64,000 nt of DNA from Mesorhizobium sp. Pch-S (GCF_004136315.1 NZ_CP029562.1:6409501-6473500); one strand, 5' to 3'. Shown: positions 45,777 to 55,790, counted from the first letter of the stretch. Program-made: numbers and translations. The notes: generated by a model not told the origin, from the sequence alone.

Positions 45777-46067
45777 ATGCTCAAACCCGTCTCCCAGTTC
45801 CGGTTACTGACCAGAACGAACGCCATCCCAACCGAATACTTCATCCTCGCCAACCTGCAATCGGACGGGCCGGTGGTCGGACATCTTGCCGGCAAGCCGA
45901 TCCGAGAGGCCGTGATCGACCAGAATGGCCGGCGCTACCGCTTCGCCGGTGTCATGCCGCGCACGCGCGGCGGCCGTTTCGCCGTGGAAAATCTTCGTCC
46001 GGGCGAATGGATCGTGCAGCCGGGGTTTATCTACACTCTGGAAGAACCCGCAGCGCTGCGGGCGTGA
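45777..46067 (+). CDS. hypothetical protein
   Basis: Protein of 96 aa starting at ATG 45777 (TTG 45741 would lengthen it by 12). Pattern FILANLQSDGPVVGHLAGKPIREAVIDQNGRRY, then FAGVMPRTRGGRFAVENLRPGEWIVQPGFIYTLE. It looks like a small beta-rich cytoplasmic domain. No family recognised and no signal peptide. Not obviously linked to its neighbours. Confidence 0.5.
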   Translation: MLKPVSQFRLLTRTNAIPTEYFILANLQSDGPVVGHLAGKPIREAVIDQNGRRYRFAGVMPRTRGGRFAVENLRPGEWIVQPGFIYTLEEPAALRA

Positions 46068-46208
46068 GGCTTGCGGTGGAGATGCCGCTGCGATCTGCTC
46101 ACGCTTATGTGCACCGACAAGCGGGAACCTGTGCAGCCTCTCCCGGTTTTTGCTGATGCCCGTTGCCGCCTTGCATGGAAGAAAGCCGGCAACGTGCGGG
46201 AGGCTGAG

Positions 46209-46586
46209 ATGCGTGCTGCGCTGGTGTTCGGATTGCTTTTGACGACGATCTCGCCGGCAGCCGCCAATATGGGACTAGGGTTTGGCTGGGGGCCGACGAA
46301 GCAATGCTTCGATCCCAACTCGCCGCCCATCACCATCGCCGACGTCCCGCAGAGGACCGCGACGCTACGCTTCAAGCTCACCGATCTCGATGCCGCCGAT
46401 TTCAATCATGGCGGCGGCGACGTCAACTTCCAGGGCCAGGAAACACTACCCTACGGCGCCTTCACCTACAAAGGCCCCTGCCCGCCGGATCCTTCGCAAC
46501 CGCACCACTATCGGCTCTCCCTGCAGGCGCTCGATGCCAGCGGCGCGCTGCTGGGGACCGCCAGGGCCGAGAGGAACTTTCCCTAA
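46209..46586 (+). CDS. secreted PEBP-like (YbhB/YbcL) protein
   Basis: Protein of 125 aa with a signal peptide (about 1-18, ending SPAAA). The mature part resembles phosphatidylethanolamine-binding proteins: PPITIADVP, LTDLDAADFNHGGG, GAFTYKGPCPPDP, HHYRLSLQALDASGALLG. It is shorter than typical YbhB (about 160 aa) and carries only the latter part of the anion-binding pocket (NHGGG, GPCPP). GGGAGG lies before ATG 46209. Function unknown. Confidence 0.7.
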   Translation: MRAALVFGLLLTTISPAAANMGLGFGWGPTKQCFDPNSPPITIADVPQRTATLRFKLTDLDAADFNHGGGDVNFQGQETLPYGAFTYKGPCPPDPSQPHHYRLSLQALDASGALLGTARAERNFP

Positions 46587-46697
46587 CTTGCCTTATCGCA
46601 GGCGTGTTGCGGCGGTCTCTTCGGCTCTTGCCATGATAAGAGGAACAATACCGCACCATCACAGTTGAGGAACCGAACCGAAAGGAGAGGTCTCTTG

Positions 46698-47405
46698 ATG
46701 GATGTGACGGCACTTGCCACCGACTATGATGAAACGCTTGCTGAAGAGGGCCTGGTCTCAGCGACTACGTTGAGCGCGTTGCGGAAGCTCAAGGACAGTG
46801 GTCGCAGGCTCATTCTGGTTTCCGGACGGCAACTGCCCGACCTCAGGAGAGTTTTTCCCAACTTCAGCATCTTCGACAGGATCGTCGCGGAAAACGGAGC
46901 CATCCTGCATGATCCGGCGACAGGCAACGAGAGACTTTTGGCGCCGGCGCCTCCACCTGCCTTCGTTGAATCTCTGAGAACGCGCGGTGTCGATCCTCTG
47001 CTTGTCGGCCAATCCGTGATCGGCACGCTGGTCCCGAACGAGATGATCGTCCTCGACGAGATCCGGCGTCACGGCCTCGAACTCGAAATCATCTTCAACA
47101 AGGGCGCGGTCATGGTGCTGCCGAGCGGCATCAACAAGGCGACCGGACTTATGGCGGCCCTGGACGATTTGGACATGCCGATCGACGGAGTGGTTGCGAT
47201 CGGCGACGCCGAGAACGATCACGATCTTCTGCGCCGCGCGGGATTTGGTGTCGCGGTGGCAAACGCGCTGCCGAGTTTGAAGAACACGGCGGATCGGATC
47301 ACCCTTGCCCCCGCGGGTGATGGTGTGACGGAAATCATCGACGCAATCCTGCGGGGCGACATTGCGGTTGGCGGCAAAATCGATGGCTCGGGAGTGACCG
47401 CCTGA
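46698..47405 (+). CDS. HAD superfamily phosphatase (Cof/sucrose-phosphatase-like)
   Basis: Protein of 235 aa. HAD motif I DYDET at residues 9-13, motif II LVSGR near 40, and motif IV GDAENDHDLLRRAG near 174, with VLPSGINKATGL in front: the layout of Cof-type and sucrose-6-phosphate-phosphatase-like enzymes. In this four-gene block it may dephosphorylate the product of the GT4 or GT20 enzyme. ATG 46698 or an in-frame ATG at 46665; GGAGAGG lies 8 bases before the first. Confidence 0.85.
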   Translation: MDVTALATDYDETLAEEGLVSATTLSALRKLKDSGRRLILVSGRQLPDLRRVFPNFSIFDRIVAENGAILHDPATGNERLLAPAPPPAFVESLRTRGVDPLLVGQSVIGTLVPNEMIVLDEIRRHGLELEIIFNKGAVMVLPSGINKATGLMAALDDLDMPIDGVVAIGDAENDHDLLRRAGFGVAVANALPSLKNTADRITLAPAGDGVTEIIDAILRGDIAVGGKIDGSGVTA

Positions 47406-47540
47406 TGCCGGGCGCTAGGCAGGCCAGCCCAATGTCCACGAGCCCGATCCTGACATCACCCCGAAAAGACGAATGTCGGAACGATCCCTACGCTGGCGCA
47501 TTTGGTTTTCATCACCGACCCATAGGAGGACTGCCGGGCC

Positions 47541-48635
47541 ATGAAAATTGCCCATGTCGCACCGCTTTTTGAGTCCGTTCCCCCAAAGCTTTACGGCGGT
47601 ACAGAACGTATCATTTCATACCTCACCGAAGCCCTTGTCGAACTCGGCCATGAGGTCACCCTGTTTGCGACGGGAGACGCGAAAACATCAGCGACGCTGG
47701 TGGCGGGACGTGAACGGGCACTTCGGCTGGATCCTAATCCGCTCAAGTCTGAGATCGCGGCCCATCTTTCCATGCTGCACGACGTCAAGGCACGAGCCGA
47801 CGACTTTGACGTCATCCACTTCCACCTCAGCCATTTCCAGCATTTCCCGTTCTTCGACGATATGCCGGAGCGTACGGTGACGACGCCGCACGGCCGGCTG
47901 GACTATGCAGACCTGGCGCCCGCCTATGCGCGCTTTCCGGAATTCCCGATGATCTCGATTTCCCAAAGCCAGAAAACCGGCCTGCCGGATGCCAACTGGC
48001 TTTCCACCATCCATCACGGCATTCCACCACAGCTCTACACGCTCGATTCGGAAGCCGGTGCGAACGGCACCTATCTGGCGTTCCTCGGCAGGCTTTCGCG
48101 GGACAAGCGGCCCGACCGAGCCATCGAAATCGCCCGCCGCACAGGGCTCAGGCTGAAGCTGGCTGCCAAGATAGGTGACGGCGATCGCGACTACTTCGCA
48201 GAGGTGATCGAGCCGCTGATCGACGGCGATCAGATCGAATATGTCGGCGAGATCCCGGAGCATGCCAAGAACGAATTTCTCGGCAACGCAGCTGGCCTGC
48301 TGTTCCCCATCGACTGGCCGGAGCCGTTCGGGCTTGCAGTCATCGAAGCCATGGCGTGCGGCACACCAGTCATGGCCTGGAGCTGCGGTGCGATGCCGGA
48401 AGTGGTCGACCACGGCGTCAGCGGGATTCTGGTGGAAACCATGGAAGATGCGGTGACAACGATGCCGGACCTGTTGTCGCTTGACAGGCGCCGCGTCAGG
48501 GCCACGTTCGAAGAGCGATTTTCCGCTTCCCGCATGGCGCAGGATTACGTGGCCGCCTACCGGCAGCTGGTCGGGTCGCCGACCGAAACCAGAAACCGCG
48601 CTGCCGACGGAAATCCCCTCGGAGCGATCCATTGA
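47541..48635 (+). CDS. GT4 family glycosyltransferase
   Basis: Protein of 364 aa. N-terminal KIAHVAPLFESVPPKLYGGTERIISYLTEAL is the usual GT4 donor-binding opening; LGRLSRDKRPDRAIEIA near residue 185 and PEPFGLAVIEAMACGTPV near 258-275 carry the nucleotide-sugar site with the E-x7-E motif. Retaining transfer of a hexose from a nucleotide sugar. Its stop overlaps the next start by four bases (TTGA), so the two genes are coupled. ATG 47541 is preceded by AGGAGG. Confidence 0.9.
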   Translation: MKIAHVAPLFESVPPKLYGGTERIISYLTEALVELGHEVTLFATGDAKTSATLVAGRERALRLDPNPLKSEIAAHLSMLHDVKARADDFDVIHFHLSHFQHFPFFDDMPERTVTTPHGRLDYADLAPAYARFPEFPMISISQSQKTGLPDANWLSTIHHGIPPQLYTLDSEAGANGTYLAFLGRLSRDKRPDRAIEIARRTGLRLKLAAKIGDGDRDYFAEVIEPLIDGDQIEYVGEIPEHAKNEFLGNAAGLLFPIDWPEPFGLAVIEAMACGTPVMAWSCGAMPEVVDHGVSGILVETMEDAVTTMPDLLSLDRRRVRATFEERFSASRMAQDYVAAYRQLVGSPTETRNRAADGNPLGAIH

Positions 48636-50797
48636 ACACCGTACCGCTCGACGAGCACAAGCTCGACCCAGCTATCGCTCTGGCATCGCTTGACGAGGCT
48701 GCCCCTAGAGAACCGCATCGCCTGTTCGCCCTGAAACATGGCGACAGTTTTGCCGTCGCCGACTCCTATGGCGACATACGTGGTGTCGGCGACGGTTTCT
48801 TTCGCGACGACATGCGCATGTTGTCTGAATTCCGGCTCACCGTCGGCGGGCGCTCGCCCTCCCTGCTTGGCGCCTCGCTCAGCCAGGACAACGTGCTCTT
48901 TTCCACCAACCTGACCAACCTGCCGATCAAGACCATGGACGGTAAGGAGATCCGGCAAGGCGCAATCCATGTCGAACGGGTACGGCTGATCTGGGAAGAC
49001 AGGCTTTATGAGCGCCTTACGCTTTCCAATTACGGGCAGGAGCAGTCCACCATCCAGCTGTCGCTCCGATTTGCCGCCGATTTCCGCGACATGTTCGAAG
49101 TCCGGGGCACGGTCCGACAGAAACGCGGCACCGCGCGTCTCGCCGAAGCAGGGCAGAATTCCATCGTGCTGCGATATCATGGGCTCGACGACATAGAGCG
49201 GGTTTCGGCGATTTCGTTCTCGCAGATGCCGGACCAGTTGATGCCGGATCAGGCTGATTTCTTCCTGACCCTCGCCAAACGCGGCAAGCAGACGCTCTAT
49301 GTCGAAGTCGGCAGCGATGTCGCGGCACCGGACCGTGAGCGTTTCCGGGCGGCCGCGGCCAGAGCACGTTTTGCGATGCGCGCCAAACGCCGCCATGGTG
49401 CAACGGTTCACAGTTCCGGACGGGTCTTCAACGACTGGATCAACCGGGCACGTGCCGATGTCGCGCTGCTGACCACGGAACTGGAAACCGGGCCCTATCC
49501 CTATGCGGGTATTCCCTGGTTCTCGACCGCTTTCGGCCGCGACGGCGTGGTGTCGGCATTGCAGATGCTCTGGCTGAATCCGGGACTCGCGCGTGGTGTA
49601 CTGGCCTTCCTTGCACAGCATCAGGCCACCGAGACATCGCCGTTCAGCGATGCCCAGCCAGGCAAGATCATGCATGAAACCCGCAAGGGCGAGATGGTAG
49701 CGCTCAGCGAGCTGCCCTTCGGCCGCTACTATGGCGGTGTCGACACGACACCACTCTACATCCTGCTAGCCTGCTCCTACGCCAACAGGACCGGCGACAT
49801 GGATTTCATAGACCGGCTCTGGCCCTCGCTGAACGCCGCCGCCACCTGGATGATCGAGGCATCGAGGGAAACCGGTTTCGTGACCTATCAGCGGGCTGCG
49901 GCCTCCGGACTGGCCAACCAGGGCTGGAAGGACAGCTACGATTCCGTCTTCCATGCTGACGGACGAATCCCGAAGGGTCCTATCGCCCTGGTGGAGGTGC
50001 AAGGCTACGTTTTTGCAGCGTTCCGAGGATTGGCGGCGCTGGCGGAGCGTCGCGATGAGCCCGAGCAGGCGGCGGAATGGAGCCGTCTTGCCGAAGCACT
50101 CCGCGAGCGGGTCGAGGAGCGGTTCTGGATGGACGACCTCGACTATTACGCCCTGGCGCTGGATGGCGATGGCGAGCCGTGCAGGGTGCGCACCTCCAAC
50201 GCGGGACATCTGCTCTATGTCGGCCTGCCGAGCGCGGAACGAGCGGCGAAAGTGGCCGAGCAACTGCTGTCGGCGTCCTTTCATTCCGGCTGGGGGCTCC
50301 GCACGCTGGCCGATGATGCGGTGTTCTTCAATCCGATGTCCTATCATAACGGATCGATCTGGCCGCACGATACCGCCATCTGCACCGCCGGGCTTGCCCG
50401 CTATGGCATCCGCGAAGACGTGGTGCGGCTCACCAGCGGCACCTTCGAGGCTGCGGTGCATTTCAACATGCGACTTCCCGAGCTTTTCTGCGGTTTCACC
50501 CGCTCCCCGGGAGAGGCACCGATTGCTTATCCGGTTGCCTGCCTGCCTCAGGCCTGGTCGGCCGGAGCGGCTTTCATGCTGATGCAAGCCTGTCTCGGCC
50601 TGCGCGTGGATGGATGGACAGGCTCGATCGAGGTGACCCGCCCCCGCCTGCCTATCGGCATCGACAATCTGACGATCCGCCACATCCAGGTCGGAACCGT
50701 CGCCGTCGACCTGATTTTTCAGCGCGTCGGCGATCGTATCGGCGCCTTCCTTGCCGATCAGCATGAAGGGCGTGTGCCGTTGATCGTGCGTAGTTGA
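48632..50797 (+). CDS. amylo-alpha-1,6-glucosidase / glycogen-debranching-like glycoside hydrolase
   Basis: Protein of 721 aa in two parts: an N-terminal glycogen-debranching N domain (about 28-290, with FALKHGDSFAVAD, GDGFFRDDMRML, RLTLSNYG) and an (alpha/alpha)6-barrel (about 300-700, with PWFSTAFGRDGVVSALQML, NQGWKDSYDSVFHADG and SIWPHDTAI). The acidic residues in WKDSYDSV and WPHD regions are the probable catalytic pair. Start TTG inside the stop of the GT4 gene. Substrate likely a glucoside polymer or oligosaccharide, unproven. Confidence 0.88.
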   Translation: MNTVPLDEHKLDPAIALASLDEAAPREPHRLFALKHGDSFAVADSYGDIRGVGDGFFRDDMRMLSEFRLTVGGRSPSLLGASLSQDNVLFSTNLTNLPIKTMDGKEIRQGAIHVERVRLIWEDRLYERLTLSNYGQEQSTIQLSLRFAADFRDMFEVRGTVRQKRGTARLAEAGQNSIVLRYHGLDDIERVSAISFSQMPDQLMPDQADFFLTLAKRGKQTLYVEVGSDVAAPDRERFRAAAARARFAMRAKRRHGATVHSSGRVFNDWINRARADVALLTTELETGPYPYAGIPWFSTAFGRDGVVSALQMLWLNPGLARGVLAFLAQHQATETSPFSDAQPGKIMHETRKGEMVALSELPFGRYYGGVDTTPLYILLACSYANRTGDMDFIDRLWPSLNAAATWMIEASRETGFVTYQRAAASGLANQGWKDSYDSVFHADGRIPKGPIALVEVQGYVFAAFRGLAALAERRDEPEQAAEWSRLAEALRERVEERFWMDDLDYYALALDGDGEPCRVRTSNAGHLLYVGLPSAERAAKVAEQLLSASFHSGWGLRTLADDAVFFNPMSYHNGSIWPHDTAICTAGLARYGIREDVVRLTSGTFEAAVHFNMRLPELFCGFTRSPGEAPIAYPVACLPQAWSAGAAFMLMQACLGLRVDGWTGSIEVTRPRLPIGIDNLTIRHIQVGTVAVDLIFQRVGDRIGAFLADQHEGRVPLIVRS

Positions 50798-50908
50798 AAA
50801 TCGGAACCATCGCGCCGGCGTCGCGTTGGGTTCATACCTGCAGCGCAGGCAATTCTTCTCGAAGCTCAGGAGATGCAACCGACTGACAGGTCGGAAGTGG
50901 AACCATTG

Positions 50909-52678
50909 ATGACAACAAGCGATCTCGTGAACTCGCTTCCGGCTCTGTGGCTTGCAGTTCTGGCGACCTTCTGCCTGGCGGGAGCGGCCTTGGCTGCTGC
51001 GTTGATACGATCCGGGAAATCCAGCCCCTCCCACTCCGTTGCCGAGCCGCCTCCCGACACGATGCGCGCATTGCTGCGCGAATTCGAGAAAAACGGCCAT
51101 TCGGCGGACGCCGCCCTGGTCAAGTGGTCACCCGACACGCTGCGCAAGATTCTCGCCACCGAACTGCCCGACGCGCAGGTGATCGTCGTCTCCAACCGCG
51201 AGCCCTACATCCATAACATCAAGAACGACGAGGTCGAACTTGTCGTGCCGGCAAGCGGTCTGGTCTCGGCGCTCGAGCCGATCACACGCGCCTGCGCCGG
51301 CACCTGGATCGCCTACGGTGGCGGGTCGGCGGATCGCCTTACCGTTGACGAGCATGATCGCGTTGCCGTGCCGCCGGATGATCCCTCCTACATGCTTCGC
51401 CGTGTCTGGCTGAGCGAAGCGGAGCATGCGGGCTACTATCTGGGCTTTGCCAACGAAGGGCTCTGGCCGCTTTGCCACATCGCCTTCACCCGGCCGAATT
51501 TCCGGGCATCTGACTGGGAGACCTACGAGAGGGTCAACCGGAAATTCGCCGACGCTGTCGTTACCGAAGCCCGGAATGAACGACCGATCGTGCTCGTTCA
51601 GGACTACCACTTCGCACTGCTGCCACGCATGCTGCGAGAGCAACTGCCCGAGGCGATCATCATCACTTTCTGGCACATTCCCTGGCCGAACTCGGAAGTC
51701 TTCAGCATCTGCCCCTGGCGCGAACGCATCCTCGATGGATTGCTGGGCAGCTCCATCATCGGTTTCCACACTCAGTTCCACTGCAACAATTTCATAGAGA
51801 GTGTCGATCGCTTCCTGGAGACGCGGATCGAGCGTGAAGACGCCGCGATTTCCTACCAGGGACAGACCAGCCTCGTTCACGCTTATCCGATTTCGATCGA
51901 ATGGCCTCCGGTTGAGCTGGGTAAGGTGCCTCCCGTCGCGCGTTGCCGGGACAGTATCCGGACCCGGCTCGGTATCGCCGATGGTGTAAAACTATGCGTC
52001 GGCGTGGAGCGGCTCGACTACACCAAGGGCATCATCGACCGGTTCTGCGCGCTGGGCGAACTGTTCGACCGGCACCCCGAATGGATCGGCAAAGTCACGT
52101 TCCTGCAGATCGCGGCACCAAGCCGCGGCACGTTGCCGGATTATGAGAGGCTGCACCGCGAATGCGAACGCTGCGCGGAAGATATCAACCAGCGCTATGG
52201 CCGCGACGGCTATACACCCGTGCTGTTCGTGGCCGAACACCATACGCGGCAGCAGGTCTACGAAATCTATCGCGCGGCCGATGTCTGCATGGTCACCAGT
52301 CTTCACGACGGCATGAACCTCGTAGCCAAGGAATTCGTCGCATCGCGCGATGACGAACAGGGCGTGCTGATCCTTTCGATGTTTGCGGGCGCGTCCAAGG
52401 AATTGCTCGAGGCGCTGATCGTCAACCCGTTCGATGCCGCCACGATGGGGGAAACGATGCGGCATGCACTGACGATGTCCTCGGCCGAACAGCGCGACCG
52501 CATGCGCCGCATGCGCGAAATCGTACGCGACAACAATGTCTATCGCTGGGCCGGCAGCATGCTTCTCGACGCGGCGCGTTTGCGCAAGCGGGCGGAGGTC
52601 GAGCTTGCCGGACCAGGCGACCCCATGGAGACCAACAACGTCGTCAGCCTGCCGGAGCGATGGCGGGCAATGACATGA
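50909..52678 (+). CDS. membrane-anchored GT20 enzyme, trehalose-6-phosphate synthase family
   Basis: Protein of 589 aa from ATG 50909. An N-terminal membrane segment (about residues 9-33, [24 protein letters not shown]) precedes a linker and then the GT20 domain: [101 protein letters not shown]. Standard OtsA is soluble and about 470 aa, so membrane anchoring is unusual. Trehalose-6-phosphate or a glucosylglycerol-phosphate-like product are both possible. An earlier ATG at 50873 is poorly spaced from GGAG. Confidence 0.9.
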   Translation: MTTSDLVNSLPALWLAVLATFCLAGAALAAALIRSGKSSPSHSVAEPPPDTMRALLREFEKNGHSADAALVKWSPDTLRKILATELPDAQVIVVSNREPYIHNIKNDEVELVVPASGLVSALEPITRACAGTWIAYGGGSADRLTVDEHDRVAVPPDDPSYMLRRVWLSEAEHAGYYLGFANEGLWPLCHIAFTRPNFRASDWETYERVNRKFADAVVTEARNERPIVLVQDYHFALLPRMLREQLPEAIIITFWHIPWPNSEVFSICPWRERILDGLLGSSIIGFHTQFHCNNFIESVDRFLETRIEREDAAISYQGQTSLVHAYPISIEWPPVELGKVPPVARCRDSIRTRLGIADGVKLCVGVERLDYTKGIIDRFCALGELFDRHPEWIGKVTFLQIAAPSRGTLPDYERLHRECERCAEDINQRYGRDGYTPVLFVAEHHTRQQVYEIYRAADVCMVTSLHDGMNLVAKEFVASRDDEQGVLILSMFAGASKELLEALIVNPFDAATMGETMRHALTMSSAEQRDRMRRMREIVRDNNVYRWAGSMLLDAARLRKRAEVELAGPGDPMETNNVVSLPERWRAMT

Positions 52679-52730
52679 CCATCGCCATCCAGATGATCTG
52701 GATGACGATGCCGGTGAAAGGAGTGCTCAG

Positions 52731-52949
52731 ATGTCGCCCATGGCCAGCCGACTTGAACAGATGATGCCCCGCTGGGTGCAACGTCTCGCCCGCGACAGGC
52801 ATAAGGCATCGACGCCCGAAGACGTCGATGCACGATGGCGCGAGATGGCGGAAAACGATCTTTATGGCGCGAACACGCCCGACTACACGCATGTACCCAA
52901 GGAGAGCGCGCAAAGCGATCATCCTGCGAGCCGGAAGCCGCGCCGATAA
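52731..52949 (+). CDS. small hypothetical protein
   Basis: Protein of 72 aa following the GT20 gene with its own ribosome site (AAGGAG, nine bases before ATG 52731). Basic and polar, with a helical RLEQMMPRWVQRLARDRHK and VDARWREMAENDLYG. No family recognised. It may be the last gene of the carbohydrate block, or may stand alone. It is convergent with the MFS gene. Confidence 0.55.
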   Translation: MSPMASRLEQMMPRWVQRLARDRHKASTPEDVDARWREMAENDLYGANTPDYTHVPKESAQSDHPASRKPRR

Positions 52950-52975
52950 CCGCGCGAGCCCCGACCTGGAGCCGG

Positions 52976-54355
52976 TCAGCCATGGGCTATGGCGGCGCAG
53001 GCTCCCTGCCTGCTGGATCGGGCGGCGACAAGCGCCAGGACGATGTAGAACAGGCATGCGGCACCAAAGGCCCAGCCGTAACCGCGCACCACATCGCCTT
53101 GCGTCGCGGCGACCGACATCAACACTGCCAGCCCGACGGTCGGCCCCAGTTCCATGGCGGTGTTCATGACGCCACCGGCCAATCCTGCCTGGCGCAGCGG
53201 CACGTTGGTCATGGATAGCACCGCCGAGCCCGAGAACATCAGCGACATGCCGACTGCAACCAGAACGGTTCCAGGCATGAGGCCTATGAGATAGCTCGAG
53301 TCGCTGCCAAGCCCGGCAAGAAGTCCCAGTCCAAGCGCAGCGACAATCAGCCCCCCGATGGTTGTCTGCGCTGCACCGAAACGCGCAACCACAGCCGGAG
53401 AAAGGTAGTTCGTGATGATCAGCACGACGGCGAAGGGCAAGAAAGCCAGCGTCGTCACCAGGGGCGACCAGCCACGAACCTGTTGCAGGTAGAGCGACAG
53501 TATATACTCGATGGCGATGGACCCGACGGCAGCCAGCATCATGCCGAGAAGCCCGGTAAGGCGACAGGAATCGACAAGAAAGGATGGCGGCAGCAACGGA
53601 TCGCGCATTTTTCCCTCGACCACGAAGAACACGATGAGCACGATTGCCGAGACGCTCAGCGGCGCCAGGACCGGCGTGGAGGTCCAGGAATGGTCACCGG
53701 TCATGATCAGACCGTAACTGCCGAGAACGATGCCCGCCGTGGCCAGCAATGCCCCAAGCGGATCGAGACGCGGCCTTGCAGCAGAGTTTTCGGTACTGTC
53801 CCGGGGCAGCAGCATGCTGGTGGTGGTCAAGGCGATCAAGGCAACCAGGATGGGTGCGGCAAACATCCAGCGCCAGGATACCCATGTCGTGATGACGCCT
53901 GAAACGATGAAACCAAGAATGGCCCCAAGCACCGAAACGCCACCCCATGTCGCCATGGCGCGACCGAAGTCCTTCGGCTCCGGAAACAACCTGTGCAGCA
54001 CGGACATTGCAGCGGGCGCGATCATGGCGCCACCGACACCTTCGACGAAGCGCATCGCCGCCAGCATCTCATAGCTCGTCGCGGCAGCAGCGATGACGGA
54101 AGCCGCGCCGAACAGGACGAGCCCCAGGACGAACATGCGCCTGCCGCCGTAGCGATCGGCCAGCCGGCCGCCGAACAGAAGCAAACCACTGAACGGCAGC
54201 CCGTAGGCAACCTGAAGCAACAGCACGTCGGTCGGAGCGAGGTTGAACTCAGTCGCGATCTTCGGCAGCGGCACCATGATCAAGGCGATGGTGAAGATCA
54301 GCGTGCTTTGCACGGTGGCGAGCATGGCAAAGGCCAGGCGTTGCTGTTTTCTCAC
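52976..54355 (-). CDS. MFS transporter, DHA2 (14-helix) type
   Basis: Inner-membrane drug or metabolite exporter, 459 aa, about 14 hydrophobic segments. The motif A loop LADRYGGRRMFVLG and MRFVEGVGGAMIAPAAMSVL lie in the first half, and AGLAGGVMNTAMELGPTVGLAV in the last. The GTG at 54355 has GGAGG nine bases upstream and is preferred to ATG 54385. It is followed, on the same strand upstream, by an ArsR-rhodanese regulator that may control it. Confidence 0.88.
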   Translation of the reverse strand: MRKQQRLAFAMLATVQSTLIFTIALIMVPLPKIATEFNLAPTDVLLLQVAYGLPFSGLLLFGGRLADRYGGRRMFVLGLVLFGAASVIAAAATSYEMLAAMRFVEGVGGAMIAPAAMSVLHRLFPEPKDFGRAMATWGGVSVLGAILGFIVSGVITTWVSWRWMFAAPILVALIALTTTSMLLPRDSTENSAARPRLDPLGALLATAGIVLGSYGLIMTGDHSWTSTPVLAPLSVSAIVLIVFFVVEGKMRDPLLPPSFLVDSCRLTGLLGMMLAAVGSIAIEYILSLYLQQVRGWSPLVTTLAFLPFAVVLIITNYLSPAVVARFGAAQTTIGGLIVAALGLGLLAGLGSDSSYLIGLMPGTVLVAVGMSLMFSGSAVLSMTNVPLRQAGLAGGVMNTAMELGPTVGLAVLMSVAATQGDVVRGYGWAFGAACLFYIVLALVAARSSRQGACAAIAHG

Positions 54356-54457
54356 GTTCTGATTCCTCCAATCGCGGACGCGCATATCCGTTCGGCATGC
54401 GGGCCGCGGCGTTGTCTTGTGGTGATGGCGTGGCTGGACTGGCGGTGCGGTGTCGGA

Positions 54458-55129
54458 TCAGCCGCTTTCGTAACCTTCGATGGCAAGGCCGGCGTCGAGC
54501 CAATCAGGAAAACCCAGTTCAAAACGACGAGCGATCCAGCCGCGCGCTTTGAGAATTGCCAGCGCATCGGCCGAAAGCACGCAACGGATACCGCGGCAAT
54601 AAGCAACGACAAGTTTCTCTCGCGGCAGTTCAGCCAGCCGATTTTCCAGTTCTTCGACGGGGATGTTGATCGCCTGTGGCAAGTGACCGGCAGCGAACTC
54701 GTCTTCCGGCCGCACGTCGAGCAACACGATGGAATCTTCGCGCATGCGGCGCAGCAACTCTTCCCGCGTTATGCTCTCGAGGAGGTTGGAGCGACCGGTG
54801 CTGCCCGCAATCAGATCGCGAATCTGGACGCTGTTGTAGGCAGCGAGACTGCGTAAGGCGGCAAGCAAAGCCTCGATCGGACCACTGCCAAGGCGATAGA
54901 GCACACGCTTGCCGTCGCGGCGTGTCTGTACCAGCCCGGCCCGTTTCAACCCCTGCAGATGCTGCGACGCATTGGCGACGCTCAGGCCGGTCAGTTCGGT
55001 CAACTGCTCCACGGCTTTCTCACCCTCCGCGATATGGTGCAGCAGCACCAGCCTGTGAGCATGTCCAAGGGTGCGCGCGATATCCGCAGACAAGTCGAAG
55101 AGGGGATGGTGGGAGTCAGCATCTGTCAT
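54458..55129 (-). CDS. ArsR family regulator fused to a rhodanese domain
   Basis: Protein of 223 aa. A winged-helix ArsR domain (about residues 13-88: RTLGHAHRLVLLHHIAEGEKAV, LTGLSVANASQHLQGLKRAGLVQTRRDGKRVLYRL) is followed by a rhodanese domain (about 122-215) with VLLDVRPEDEFAAGHLPQAINIP and the active loop YCRGIRC (C178, C183). The ArsR part has no cysteine, so metal or sulfane-sulfur sensing would rely on the rhodanese Cys pair. Likely senses sulfur or oxidant stress. Confidence 0.92.
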   Translation of the reverse strand: MTDADSHHPLFDLSADIARTLGHAHRLVLLHHIAEGEKAVEQLTELTGLSVANASQHLQGLKRAGLVQTRRDGKRVLYRLGSGPIEALLAALRSLAAYNSVQIRDLIAGSTGRSNLLESITREELLRRMREDSIVLLDVRPEDEFAAGHLPQAINIPVEELENRLAELPREKLVVAYCRGIRCVLSADALAILKARGWIARRFELGFPDWLDAGLAIEGYESG

Positions 55130-55153
55130 GACGTTGCTCTAACACCATTCAAA

Positions 55154-55175
55154 CATTCAATCAATCTGTTGAATG
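55154..55175. promoter_or_regulatory. candidate ArsR operator
   Basis: CATTCAA (55154-55160) and TTGAATG (55169-55175) flank an 8-base AT-rich centre in the divergent gap between the ArsR-rhodanese and DUF2938 genes. It has the size and place of an ArsR/SmtB-type binding site; another ATTCAA half-site lies at 55147-55152. Confidence 0.65.
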
Positions 55176-55237
55176 ATATTTTTCACTGAGCTATGACACC
55201 AAGCAATTCGACCGCTGCGAGTATCTGGAGTGAAACA

Positions 55238-55732
55238 ATGAATGGCGATCTCATCCTGCGGGCTATGCTCATTGGCGTCGGAGCCACCGCCGCAATGGAC
55301 CTCTGGGCGCTTTTCCTGAGGCGTATGTTTGGAATCCCGTCCCTCGACTACGCCTGGGTCGGGCGCTGGCTCCTGCATTTCGGGCATGGCCGCTTTGCGC
55401 ATGAGAACATCGCGAAAGCGGCCCCGATTTCCGGCGAAGCCATCCTCGGCTGGTGCGCACACTATGCGATCGGCATTGCCTTTGCAGCCCTTCTGCTGGC
55501 GCTCGGTGGGGCCGGCTGGGCACAACACCCCACGCCCCTGCCCGCATTGACCATCGGTCTCCTGACGGTCGCCTTTCCATTCTTCATCATGCAGCCAGCC
55601 TTTGGCTTTGGCATCGCCGCTTCTCGCACGCCCAAACCAGCCATTTCGCGCCAGCGCAGCTTGATGGCGCACTTCTCTTTCGGCGTCGGGCTCTATCTCT
55701 CAGCCCTGCTGCTTGCTTTGGTTTTCGCCTAG
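55238..55732 (+). CDS. DUF2938 membrane protein
   Basis: Protein of 164 aa with four hydrophobic segments (about 8-28, 70-92, 98-122 and 140-162), typical of DUF2938: an opening ATAAMDLWALFLRR, WVGRWLLHFGHGRF, and GWCAHYAIGIAFA. Integral inner-membrane protein, function unknown. ATG 55238 is preferred to an upstream in-frame ATG at 55193 by homology. Divergent from the ArsR-rhodanese gene, with the palindrome between, so it is the probable target. Confidence 0.85.
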   Translation: MNGDLILRAMLIGVGATAAMDLWALFLRRMFGIPSLDYAWVGRWLLHFGHGRFAHENIAKAAPISGEAILGWCAHYAIGIAFAALLLALGGAGWAQHPTPLPALTIGLLTVAFPFFIMQPAFGFGIAASRTPKPAISRQRSLMAHFSFGVGLYLSALLLALVFA

Positions 55733-55790
55733 ACTGCACCGATTCCCCCGGCGATCCGCCGGGCAGTGTCCTGCTCAAGGCAAGGCGACG

